From CAYHBO01 sp964354855 (GTDB taxonomy: Bacteria; Babelota; Babeliae; Babelales; RVW-14), in contig CAYHBO010000035.1 of NCBI GenBank assembly GCA_964354855.1, positions 1 through 17,744 of the forward strand: a stretch of 17,744 bases of DNA. Reading direction: 5' to 3'. The first letter of the stretch is position 1; every line of letters starts with the position of its first letter. The translations under genes and the position numbers were made by a program. This document shows positions 7,459 to 14,618 of this stretch, in pieces. The notes under the pieces were generated by a model that was not told the origin of the DNA, ran no database searches, and worked only from the letters and a program-made list of their open reading frames with translations.

Positions 7459-7929
7459 TCGAAAAAGCGGCAACGGGAAGATGTTTCGCGTACCTGTGAG
7501 ATAGCAACGCAGACAGATCCTCTGGAGGAGGTTTTGTTGAGAGATGTTCTAGATCAAGCCTTACAAGAAATTCATGAGAGAATTGTAGTTGTTGCAAGAA
7601 CAGCTCCTGAGGAATCTTTGCAGTTGCCTGGGATTATGCAACGAATTTCTGATCTTCTGCCTCAAGTTCAAGCGGCTATGAATATGCAACTAGGTAGAAC
7701 CGTTGCTCTCATGCGATTACAATCTCCGGTGCAGCAATTGATTTCTGATAGTACGCAGGTTATTAATGTGTTACGACCAATTTTAAGACAAAATTTATCA
7801 GAAGAAAGAACATTACTACAAAATAACTTAATGAGAATGCAAAATTTTAATAATGCTGAACAAAGTCCTGAAGTTATTAATGCTGTTAACGCATTGTACC
7901 AATTGATTTTAGATCTTTTTGCGATATAG
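7372..7929 (+). CDS. exported helical protein sharing its N-terminus with RING proteins, but lacking RING
   Basis: Residues 1-22 are a signal peptide (LLKLLLLSAGVVAG core) ending VNA, then MQPKKPASKKRQRED, a basic stretch resembling a nuclear localisation signal, and ATQTDP at 46-51. The remaining 130 residues appear all-helical, with no cysteine pairs, so no RING is present. Start is fixed by GGAGGA 6 bases upstream and by the near-identical leader of the next gene. It lies 40 bases before the RING paralog and probably shares its transcript. The full-length paralogs also have a long helical C-terminal region, so this may be a version without the RING, or an unrelated helical domain joined to the same export cassette. 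An exported, host-directed protein is the likely role (inference). Confidence 0.65.
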   Translation: MTLLKLLLLSAGVVAGVTTVNAMQPKKPASKKRQREDVSRTCEIATQTDPLEEVLLRDVLDQALQEIHERIVVVARTAPEESLQLPGIMQRISDLLPQVQAAMNMQLGRTVALMRLQSPVQQLISDSTQVINVLRPILRQNLSEERTLLQNNLMRMQNFNNAEQSPEVINAVNALYQLILDLFAI

Positions 7930-7938
7930 TTTTAGATT

Positions 7939-8056
7939 TTATTAATCCTTTATAAATGGAGGAGCAATTATGAAATTGCTTAAATTATTACTACTTTCAG
8001 CTGGCGTTGTTGCCGGTGTGACTACGGTTAATGCTATGCCGCCTAAGAAGCCGGCT
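7939..8056 (+). repeat. 118-bp direct repeat copy 2
   Basis: Second copy of the leader, ribosome binding site and signal-peptide cassette at 7341-7458, differing at only four positions. Two differences flank the start codon, one is silent within the leucine run, and one changes MQ to MP after the signal peptide. Confidence 0.85.
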
Positions 8057-9190
8057 GGAAAAAAAGCAGCTACCAAACGAGCTAGAGAAGAAGCTACAGA
8101 AGCAACGCGTAATGACTTAACCGCGCGAACGATGGCAACACAAACGCCAGATGAAAATGAAGTTCCAAGAGAAACCGATGCAACGGTAGGAGGAAGGGCT
8201 CCTGCGCCAGCAGCGCCTGTTCATCGACGACATGCAACAACCCAAGTGAATGTTGTAGCGGACACCTGTGTAATTTGTCAGTCTGATCCTGTCTTGACTG
8301 AAGATGCTGTTGAGCCAAGAAGACATTTTGTTTGTGATCATACTAATATGCATAGAGCCTGCGCTGAGCAATGGATTGCTCGCGGCGAAAATAACGCTTG
8401 TCCTTCATGTCGTGCTCCGCAAACAGCGGGGGTGCGGGCTTCGCTGACGCATATTGTGGAACAATTAGAAGGAGAAAATCAGGAACGTATTTTACATGTT
8501 TTTGAACCACTGTTGAGACTTATTCGTTCTATTGCGAGAACACATGATTTAGCGAGACCATTAACCAGTATTGTTTATGCTTTAACAAGTGCTGCTCAAA
8601 TTCCTCCGCAGTATCGCCAAGAAATTCTGCAAATTATTAATCAAAGTATGGCTTTTGGCAGACAAGCGATGCATGGTTTTGGTTTTAATTTAGAAGGTGC
8701 ACGACAAGCTATGCTGGGGATGTTGCATGTTAATCATGAGGCATCAGTATTTTTGATACAAATACTTGAAACGTTACCTATAAATCTAACAGATTTGCAG
8801 CTCAACGCAGTTACGTTTTGGAATATACTTCGTGAAAGCCATGCAGAAGAGGTTCAAGCAGCACTTGGTGAAGTCTTTGAGCGAGCTATTGAAGTTGTTC
8901 CAGAAGTTGGAAGCTTGGTTGATTATTTTATGGCGATGGATGAGGGAGTGGATCGTGCGCAAGCTATTGTTATGATCCAGCCTTTTGTTATACCGATGAT
9001 CATGGGTTTACTAACGACAGGAAATGTTTTTCAGGCAACAATTAATGCGGTGATAACCATTCTGCAAGAAACGAATGGAGAATTGCATGCTGAAGTTCTG
9101 CGTTTATGTCAAGCAGGAAGAGCGTTACGAGAATTTTATAGAGAGATCAATCAAGCAGTTGAAGATGCTGCAAGACAGGTCAGACGATAA
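7970..9190 (+). CDS. exported RING-H2 finger protein, candidate E3 ubiquitin ligase effector
   Basis: RING fingers recruit ubiquitin-conjugating enzymes; bacteria with this domain normally use it on host proteins. The signal peptide (1-22) ends VNA, followed by a basic bipartite stretch (KKPAGKKAATKRAR, 26-39) and ATQTPDENE (56-64). The RING-H2 set is complete: C100, C103, C122, H124, H128, C131, C144, C147, giving CxxC, CxH, HxxC and CxxC in order. Trp135 and the Pro between the last cysteines (CPSC) are typical E2-binding positions. The remaining 255 residues are predicted helical and unrecognised, presumably substrate-binding. Ribosome binding site GGAGGA. It is second in a probable two-gene transcript and ends at a strong hairpin shared with the convergent aminotransferase gene. 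The substrate and secretion route beyond Sec are unknown. Confidence 0.8.
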   Translation: MKLLKLLLLSAGVVAGVTTVNAMPPKKPAGKKAATKRAREEATEATRNDLTARTMATQTPDENEVPRETDATVGGRAPAPAAPVHRRHATTQVNVVADTCVICQSDPVLTEDAVEPRRHFVCDHTNMHRACAEQWIARGENNACPSCRAPQTAGVRASLTHIVEQLEGENQERILHVFEPLLRLIRSIARTHDLARPLTSIVYALTSAAQIPPQYRQEILQIINQSMAFGRQAMHGFGFNLEGARQAMLGMLHVNHEASVFLIQILETLPINLTDLQLNAVTFWNILRESHAEEVQAALGEVFERAIEVVPEVGSLVDYFMAMDEGVDRAQAIVMIQPFVIPMIMGLLTTGNVFQATINAVITILQETNGELHAEVLRLCQAGRALREFYREINQAVEDAARQVRR

Positions 9191-9214
9191 TTAGTTTTGA
9201 TTTGATTTTTTATT

Positions 9215-9257
9215 AAAAAGAAGTGGTTGGCATTTTTTATACCAACCACTTCTTTTT
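9215..9257. terminator. bidirectional intrinsic terminator
   Basis: A 16-bp perfect stem (9215-9230 with 9242-9257, core GAAGTGGTTGG) with an 11-base loop. It has a T-run on the plus strand and an A-run that gives a T-run on the minus strand. It lies between the convergent RING gene and aminotransferase gene and fits both. Confidence 0.9.
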
Positions 9258-9262
9258 TAAAG

Positions 9263-10486
9263 TTAATTTACTTCTTCAACCCACCCAAACGGATCATGAA
9301 TTTCACCTCGTTGAATTTGTGTTATCTGATCATAAAACCATTGAGCAACAGGTCCTGTTTGGTTGTTATTAACTTCATAGGTAACATCTCGGTACGATAA
9401 TTTTCCTACTGGTGCGATGACGGCAGCGGTACCGGTTCCAAAAATTTCAGTACATGAACCATCATTAAGAGCTTGAATAATCTCATCAATCGAAATGCGT
9501 CGTTCGACCATTGTATATCCAAAATTGCCTCCCAACTCGAGTATCGATTTTCTAGTAATGCCGGGCAAAATAGTTCCGGTGAGCTCAGGTGTTACTATTT
9601 CGTTGTTGATTACAAAAAAAATGTTCATGGCGCCAACTTCTTCTACGTAATGTTGGTCACGGGGGTCAAGCCATAAAACTTGAGAGAATCCTTTTTGCTG
9701 AGCTTCTTTTTGAGCCAACATACTTGCGCCATAATTGCCGCCTGTTTTGATGGCGCCAACACCACCCATTGAAGATCGTGTGTATTTTTCTTCAACCATA
9801 ATCGAAATAGGGTTAAAGCCTTCTGGGAAATAAGGTCCTACTGGTGAAAGAATAATACAGAGTCCAAATTCCTCAGATGGACTTGCGCTGAGACGTGGGG
9901 TAGTAGCAACCATGAAAGGTCTTATGTACAATGATGCTCCTTTTTCAGAAGGAACCCAATTTTGATCCGCTTTCAACAGTTGTTTGAGTGCATTGAGTGT
10001 TTCTTCAATATCAACTTCTGGCATACACATACGCTTGGCTGATTCATTCAAGCGTTTAAGATTTTCTCTTGGTCTAAACAGTACAATAGTTCCATCTTTT
10101 CTTCGATAGGCTTTCATGCCTTCAAAAATTTCACTTCCATAATGCAAGCAGGACATTGCCGGATCACACAATCTTGGACCATAGGCAGTTATTTCGGCAT
10201 TATGCCAACCATCTTTTGGATTCCATCTCTCGGTGTACATGTGATCGGTGAACTGCGAACCAAAGGGGACTTCACGGAGGTTTTGCGGTGGGCTTTTTCG
10301 TAGATGTGCTAGGACCGGGTTATGAGTAATGGATAGTTGTTGCATAGTATTGGTGAGTGTTGTTGGAGTAAATTTTCTCATGATGTTTGGTGCAGCGAAT
10401 CGTCTCATGGCATCTGTTGTTGGAGTAAGCGTTATTATTCCTGAAATTATTAAGCTTAAATGTTTTAAGTTGTATTTTTTTAACAT
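9263..10486 (-). CDS. ilvE: branched-chain amino acid aminotransferase with an N-terminal signal peptide
   Basis: PLP enzyme of the class IV fold that interconverts Leu/Ile/Val and their 2-oxo acids. The sequence is of the type II, eukaryote/Bacillus-like form: YGSEIFEGMKAYR (116-128), LYIRPFMVAT, then GGVGAIKTGGNYGASM with Lys247 as the Schiff-base lysine, and TEIFGTGTAAV near the C-terminus. The catalytic part from residue 48 is 360 residues, the family's normal length. The 47-residue extension begins with a basic n-region, a hydrophobic LSLIISGIITL core and a TDA site followed by Met, which looks like a Sec signal peptide; this is very unusual for the family. Internal Met27 and Met48 lack ribosome binding sites, while the first ATG has only a weak one. 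It lies 70 bases after the exported isocyanide-synthase-like gene. Confidence 0.9.
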   Translation of the reverse strand: MLKKYNLKHLSLIISGIITLTPTTDAMRRFAAPNIMRKFTPTTLTNTMQQLSITHNPVLAHLRKSPPQNLREVPFGSQFTDHMYTERWNPKDGWHNAEITAYGPRLCDPAMSCLHYGSEIFEGMKAYRRKDGTIVLFRPRENLKRLNESAKRMCMPEVDIEETLNALKQLLKADQNWVPSEKGASLYIRPFMVATTPRLSASPSEEFGLCIILSPVGPYFPEGFNPISIMVEEKYTRSSMGGVGAIKTGGNYGASMLAQKEAQQKGFSQVLWLDPRDQHYVEEVGAMNIFFVINNEIVTPELTGTILPGITRKSILELGGNFGYTMVERRISIDEIIQALNDGSCTEIFGTGTAAVIAPVGKLSYRDVTYEVNNNQTGPVAQWFYDQITQIQRGEIHDPFGWVEEVN

Positions 10487-10507
10487 AGTATGAGCTTTCT
10501 TTTTATC

Positions 10508-10547
10508 ATCAATAAGCTTGGATGCTTATTGGTCCAAGCTTATTGAT
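10508..10547. repeat. 15-bp perfect inverted repeat between the synthase-like and aminotransferase genes
   Basis: 10508-10522 (ATCAATAAGCTTGGA) is the reverse complement of 10533-10547, with a 10-base loop. No T-run follows on either strand, so termination is doubtful. It may be an RNA processing or stability hairpin between two co-transcribed genes, or an operator in front of the aminotransferase. Confidence 0.65.
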
Positions 10548-10555
10548 TTATATGA

Positions 10556-11761
10556 TTATGAGTAAAGGCCTCCACCACTACATTCTCGACCAGCATAAGT
10601 GTAATAAACAAGTGGGATTCCGTTTACATTAAACTGCTTTTGTTCAAAGATGCTATCGCGTTCTCGTTGTTTATCCATATCTTTTTGTGACATCAAACGA
10701 ATTGCCATTCCTGGATATTCTGTTACGGCAATGCTGTGCCATGGTGTTCCTTGTGATCCATAAACAAGAGCTATTCCAAGTTTGCTGCTTATGTCGCCAT
10801 TTTCAGGGGCACGAACGGAAAGACGGATACATGATTGATAGTCAGGAACGATTGTTTCAAGCACCGTGCGCATTACCTTACCACCCATCAAGAGACATTG
10901 AGCTACTTCTTGAGCCGTTTTTTTAAGTGCTGCATTTACAGCGTTTTTTTGTTTATTAGCTTCTTGTTTCTTCTGTGTGGTTTTAAAGCCTAGATGATTG
11001 AATGTAGCCTCTCGAAATCGAGAACAATCAAGCTCGTTGGTCCAGAAGAAAGTATATGCTTCAAGGCTTTGTTTATCCTGAGCCGTAAGCGTATATCCGG
11101 ATTCTGTAAAGCGATGGTGGTGTTCAGTAAAGCAATCGTCTGTCCCATTAGAGTTGCCTATGCTCAAACAAGGGAAGCATGTTGATACGATTGTTGCGAG
11201 ACTTCGCTGATATTCTTGTCGTTCAGCTTCTGGGAACAATTCACAGCCAAGGTTTATTCTTGAAATTATATTTGCATAGTCCGTTTGAGCTTCACGCGTG
11301 TAGATGGTTACCTGCGCCCCGGGTGGGTAGATTTCTTGTATCTGCGTACACATGTAGTTGAGCGTAAATAATCCAACATACTCAGCAAAATCCAAGGTGC
11401 CGGCTTTGAAAACCTTCGTCTCTTCGTTGCATGATTTAACGGCGAAGCTTACGATAAGCAACTTTACTGGTTCTCCCTGACTCATACTGGCCTCAACTTT
11501 AGTAACGAGTGTTTCTTGTCCAGTTTCTCGGTACATATCGCCGCAACTAAAATGGCACAAGAACTCGACGATGCGTTGAGCGGGAGACTGAGAAGCTTTT
11601 GTTTTGCTGATCTTAGGCAATCCTGATTCATACTTGGCCAGAATAGGGGTATGCTCTTGGGTTGTAACGGGTCTTGATGGTTGCTGCATACCGGTAAGTA
11701 TATTAAACGAACAGAAGAACGAAAAAAGTATATTAAACAACGTATTCATGTTTTTATTCAT
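10556..11761 (-). CDS. exported, divergent isocyanide synthase-like (PvcA/DIT1 family) protein
   Basis: PvcA/DIT1 enzymes (PF05141) turn the amino group of an amino acid into an isocyanide using ribulose-5-phosphate. Family signals: KLLIVSFAVKSCN (100-112, matching the FP-KS-N motif), LDFAEYVGL (123-131, the PD-E segment), IQEIYPPGAQVTIYT (141-155), CIRLSVRAPENG (311-322) with KLGIAL (327-332), and GTPWHS (338-343). Several canonical residues differ: the FP is FA, and the SDG segment is TREAQTDYA. Activity is therefore uncertain. The N-terminus is hydrophobic (about residues 6-23) and ends LTG then MQQ, a likely signal peptide, which is odd because the known enzymes are cytosolic. AAGGA lies 7-8 bases upstream of the start. 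It lies between a small ORF (12051) and the aminotransferase. It is a paralog of the fused domain at 12331. Confidence 0.65.
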   Translation of the reverse strand: MNKNMNTLFNILFSFFCSFNILTGMQQPSRPVTTQEHTPILAKYESGLPKISKTKASQSPAQRIVEFLCHFSCGDMYRETGQETLVTKVEASMSQGEPVKLLIVSFAVKSCNEETKVFKAGTLDFAEYVGLFTLNYMCTQIQEIYPPGAQVTIYTREAQTDYANIISRINLGCELFPEAERQEYQRSLATIVSTCFPCLSIGNSNGTDDCFTEHHHRFTESGYTLTAQDKQSLEAYTFFWTNELDCSRFREATFNHLGFKTTQKKQEANKQKNAVNAALKKTAQEVAQCLLMGGKVMRTVLETIVPDYQSCIRLSVRAPENGDISSKLGIALVYGSQGTPWHSIAVTEYPGMAIRLMSQKDMDKQRERDSIFEQKQFNVNGIPLVYYTYAGRECSGGGLYS

Positions 11762-11889
11762 GATTATTCCTTAGGTAAAATTATTAATAGTAAAAATAAA
11801 TAAGTGCGTGTGTAAAAATGGCGCAGAGTACAGAGCTGACAAAGGCGTGTTTAGTTTTTTATTAAATGCTTAAGTGATGTTGACTTTTG

Positions 11890-11915
11890 ACACGTCATCC
11901 TTGCGAAGGATCATA
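11890..11915. repeat. degenerate copy of the CGTCATCC repeat
   Basis: ACGTCATCCTTGCGAAGGAT resembles the left part of the element at 11959 and forms a small CCTT/AAGG hairpin. Probably a decayed copy. Confidence 0.4.
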
Positions 11916-11958
11916 GGTTTTCACTTAAGAAAGTAGTAATCTTAAAATAATCTTCCAT

Positions 11959-12021
11959 ACGTCATCCTCGCGAATGCGGGGATCCAGGCCTTACTGCTGA
12001 TGCATGAATCTGGAACGACGT
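11959..12021. repeat. REP-like dispersed palindromic element
   Basis: The element is bounded by ACGTC and GACGT. It contains CCTCGCGAATGCGGGG (a 6-bp hairpin) followed by ATCCAG, and the matching CTGGA near the right end. It resembles the widespread bacterial CGTCAT(T/C)C-CGCGAA-GCGGG-ATCCAG repeat family (recalled, not searched). It lies in the intergenic gap upstream of the synthase-like gene. Confidence 0.6.
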
Positions 12022-12050
12022 GTACGTGCTTTTGTCAGCTAAAAAACGGG

Positions 12051-12272
12051 TTATAAAATAATTGGTAGTAACGCTAAAGAGCGTAAAATAATGGGAGTGC
12101 GTACCACAGAGACGGGCACTAAGAGAAGAAGGACTAAAGAAATAGCCTTCGGGGAGAGGTTAAAAGTAGGCAATGTAGAAGATGATGCTGATGAGCACCT
12201 AGAATTTGTGTGACGGTATTGTCCACCGTCGGGGTGCATGCTTGATTGCATGCATTGCGTAAAGAACGTCAT
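12051..12272 (-). CDS. small ORF with an Ile/Leu/Val-rich C-terminus, paralog of the ORF at 14619
   Basis: 73 codons from ATG at 12272, with TTAGGAG six bases upstream, a strong ribosome binding site. It contains MHPDG near residue 12, a Ser/Thr-rich middle, and a C-terminal 31 residues of which about 20 are Ile, Leu or Val (AISLVLLLLVPVSVV onward). The ORF at 14619 aligns throughout (HPDG, VP-SVV, matching ends), and both sit in front of an isocyanide-synthase-domain gene. Three readings are possible: a small membrane-active protein, a branched-chain-amino-acid-sensing leader peptide, or a conserved RNA structure with a fortuitous ORF. A stem GACGG-N9-CCGTC is kept in both copies. Starts 58 bases after the fusion gene's stop. 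Confidence 0.4.
   Translation of the reverse strand: MTFFTQCMQSSMHPDGGQYRHTNSRCSSASSSTLPTFNLSPKAISLVLLLLVPVSVVRTPIILRSLALLPIIL
12212..12230 (-). other. conserved GACGG-N9-CCGTC hairpin, copy A
   Basis: A five-base stem with a nine-base loop. The identical stem with a different loop of the same length lies at 14762-14780 in the same place relative to the start of the related small ORF. Shared flanking GGGTGC on the plus strand. Possible RNA element. Confidence 0.4.
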
Positions 12273-12330
12273 AGTAAGACTCCTAAAAATTAACGTGGTT
12301 ATGTGTCGCTTATATTTTTAAATTATTGTT

Positions 12331-14454
12331 TCATGCAGTTTCCTTTCGTTTAAAGTACGGGCAGCTTACGCCATTAATTTCTTTTGAGGTGAGTACATAT
12401 TTTTCCATGTCGACATCTTTTTTAAATTTTATGGTCCAGGAGTTATCGTCTTCTATGCATACACCATGGTAAGGGGTAACATCAGCATCCGGTGCGTACT
12501 TTATCCCAATTTTTTTGCTGACATCACCTGAGAAGTGCGCGGTAAGTCGCAAAAACTGATCAGGAGAAAAGTTTTTACTGATGTAGCTGCGTAGTCGTTC
12601 TTCACGTGTCAAAATTCCTGCAACACGGTTATCGAGCGTTTTTTCTTCAAGTAATTTTCCGCCTTCTGCGTAATCAAATTCGAGTGCAAAGCGTTTACGT
12701 GCAACGCCAAAAACAGGAGCTTCTGATGCTTTGAAATTTGTGGTTGCTGGTTCATGGTTGTCGATCATGGTGTTGATATTGTATGGTCTTCCTAGATCAT
12801 GTAATTGCATAATTTCTTGAGATGTCAAAAGCCTGATGTTTGGTAAATCTGATACCAAGGTTTGCAATGTTTGTTCGTATTCAACCACCTGTTCTAGGGG
12901 AACGCCAAGAAATTCAGCAAACTGAACCCCGTCACAAAAGACGGTCAAGTAAGCTCCAGGAGCGTAAACTTCTTTGATTTCGTTGAGCATGCTTTGGAGA
13001 TACTCAAATGATTTTCGTTCCGCCATGTCTGGCAAATCACCAATCGTTTTTTTCTCATGGTTGGGTGACTTAAACGGGAACCCAACGGTAAGCATGTTGA
13101 TCGGCTTGTTCTTCGCTACGAAACTATTAATTTGTTCGATGCATTCAGTAACACCAGAGATTGGTTTTGGGGTAGTACTTGCTGTTGGGTCAACACTATG
13201 TGCATCGATATCGTAGGTGATGCGATGTTTATCGAGCACGTTATAAACGTGCTCGGCAGTATGTTTTTTGTTCATAAGGTTTTGTACATCGCCCCAGTGA
13301 TTAACAAAAAGCGTCAAAACAAAGGTAGCAAATACCGGAGCCTTGATCCATTTGAAGCCAAACAAAACCTGCAAGCTGCTTGCCAACGCCAGTACGATAA
13401 GTGCTGGGTAGATGTCAAAAATAGCTGGTCCTGCAACTTTCATGATGCCGGAGAACCCAAGGTTTGACATCATGGTGGTTGATGCAATGGTCAAAATCAG
13501 TGCGCATGGGTAGCTGATGCGATTACGGAAAACGGTTTGTTGCAAGAAACTCGTAACAACCGCGGTAAGTGCAATAGCGGTGGTCATTGTTGAGAGTGCA
13601 ACTGTAACGTTAGCAAGTACGCCACCGATAGGACCCAAAAGAAACGGAACCAAGAAACTAAAGATGTTCCCATCAGAAACGCCTTGTAGGCTTGGGCCAT
13701 TAAACGCAGCAATTACACAAAATCCGGTGTAAACAATCCCCAAAAGCAATGCCCCAACGGTGCCCGCTTGCAAGCCCATGATCGCCAATTGACGATAGTT
13801 GGTTGGATCGCTCATGCCCTTTTTAAGTCCTGCATAGATTAGGCCTGAAAAGAAAATGGTTGCGATCAAGTCACCCGTCCAATACCCAGACATGAAGCCT
13901 GTTTGTATTGCTTTAAAGCTGGTGATTGGGGAATTCATAAAAGCTTGTGGGAAGAACAGTCCAGCGATAATGGTGGTAAACAAGAGGATGAACTTAAGTG
14001 GCCCAAGAACATACCCAAGCAGATCAAGTACGCCGTTTTTTCTGATTGTACATGCAAAGATGAGAGCAGCAGAAAAAAGGCTGTACAAGAAAAGTGAGAT
14101 CTGTGGAAAATATGGGCTTACCGATGCATGTGAAATGGTGATGCAACGAGGGGAAAACAAAAGCGGCCCAAGCAGCATCATGCAAAAAAATGCGGTGATA
14201 AAACCTGGAACGCGTCCAATTTTACCCAAAAACTTTTCATAGTCTCCGTCACACAACATAACGGCGATCAAGCCGATAAGCGGTATGAGAACGGCGGTTA
14301 TGCAAAAACCGGCAAGCCCAAACCAGAGATTACTGCCGATATCGCGGCCAAGAACGAGGGGGAAAATAACGTTGCCAGCCCCAAAGAGCATAGCGAACAT
14401 GGCAAAACCAACGGTGGTTATGCGTGATAATTTAGTAAAGAGTGCTTTAGTCAT
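12331..14454 (-). CDS. fusion of a BrnQ branched-chain amino acid transporter with a PvcA/DIT1 isocyanide synthase domain
   Basis: A 707-residue protein. Residues 1-390 are a BrnQ/LIVCS transporter (PF05525): TVGFAMFAMLFGAGNVIFP (14-32), about twelve hydrophobic segments and LLGPIGGVLANV (272-283). This family imports Leu/Ile/Val with Na+ or H+. After a linker (about 391-440) comes a PF05141 isocyanide synthase domain (440-690): GFPFKSPNHEKKTIGDLPDMAE (458-479), EVYAPGAYLTVFCDG (495-509), FLGVPLEQVVEY (515-526), FLRLTAHFSGD (634-644), KKIGIKY (647-653) and TPYHG (660-664). These match the canonical motifs better than the exported paralog does. The junction is within one uninterrupted frame. 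Both BrnQ termini are normally cytosolic, so the synthase would face the cytosol. AAAGGATC supports the start. I know of no described example of this fusion. Confidence 0.85.
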   Translation of the reverse strand: MTKALFTKLSRITTVGFAMFAMLFGAGNVIFPLVLGRDIGSNLWFGLAGFCITAVLIPLIGLIAVMLCDGDYEKFLGKIGRVPGFITAFFCMMLLGPLLFSPRCITISHASVSPYFPQISLFLYSLFSAALIFACTIRKNGVLDLLGYVLGPLKFILLFTTIIAGLFFPQAFMNSPITSFKAIQTGFMSGYWTGDLIATIFFSGLIYAGLKKGMSDPTNYRQLAIMGLQAGTVGALLLGIVYTGFCVIAAFNGPSLQGVSDGNIFSFLVPFLLGPIGGVLANVTVALSTMTTAIALTAVVTSFLQQTVFRNRISYPCALILTIASTTMMSNLGFSGIMKVAGPAIFDIYPALIVLALASSLQVLFGFKWIKAPVFATFVLTLFVNHWGDVQNLMNKKHTAEHVYNVLDKHRITYDIDAHSVDPTASTTPKPISGVTECIEQINSFVAKNKPINMLTVGFPFKSPNHEKKTIGDLPDMAERKSFEYLQSMLNEIKEVYAPGAYLTVFCDGVQFAEFLGVPLEQVVEYEQTLQTLVSDLPNIRLLTSQEIMQLHDLGRPYNINTMIDNHEPATTNFKASEAPVFGVARKRFALEFDYAEGGKLLEEKTLDNRVAGILTREERLRSYISKNFSPDQFLRLTAHFSGDVSKKIGIKYAPDADVTPYHGVCIEDDNSWTIKFKKDVDMEKYVLTSKEINGVSCPYFKRKETA

Positions 14455-14618
14455 GATTGATCCTTTTTTAAGGTATTAATGTTCAAGGTTAAGCCATAAG
14501 CACACAAAGGTGGTGTATGGTAGAAAGCCTAAAAAACACATATGGGTTTATTTGAAAAACTAGCTGATAAAAATTAGAATACTAGTAGGTCAAAACGTGT
14601 TTTATACAAAAAATATGA
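14455..14618. other. leader region between the small ORF and the BrnQ fusion gene
   Basis: 164 AT-rich bases. On the minus strand an imperfect stem, CCATACAC with GTGT and ATGG, can form about 50 bases before the start codon. There is no T-run after it, so it is not a standard attenuator terminator. The ribosome binding site AAAGGA is at the left edge. No other gene is seen. Confidence 0.4.

Larger units (their letters stand above)
11762..12050. other. intergenic gap of 289 bases with repeats and no convincing gene
   Basis: Apart from the REP-like element and its degenerate copy, I see only AT-rich sequence and no open frame of note. The minus-strand ribosome binding site of the synthase-like gene (AAGGA) lies at its left edge. 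No clear intrinsic terminator is visible. Confidence 0.5.

Noticed and set aside
9263..10486. N-terminal extension of the aminotransferase as a mitochondrial targeting sequence
   Set aside because: The segment is hydrophobic with a short basic head and an AxA-like end, which fits Sec export better than an amphipathic presequence.
12974..14479. Several plus-strand open frames opposite the BrnQ fusion gene
   Set aside because: They are antisense shadows of a gene with clear family motifs over its whole length, and none resembles a known protein.
14455..14618. Classic attenuator with terminator and antiterminator in front of the BrnQ fusion
   Set aside because: The only stem I could find is imperfect and has no T-run, so I report the leader idea without claiming an attenuator.
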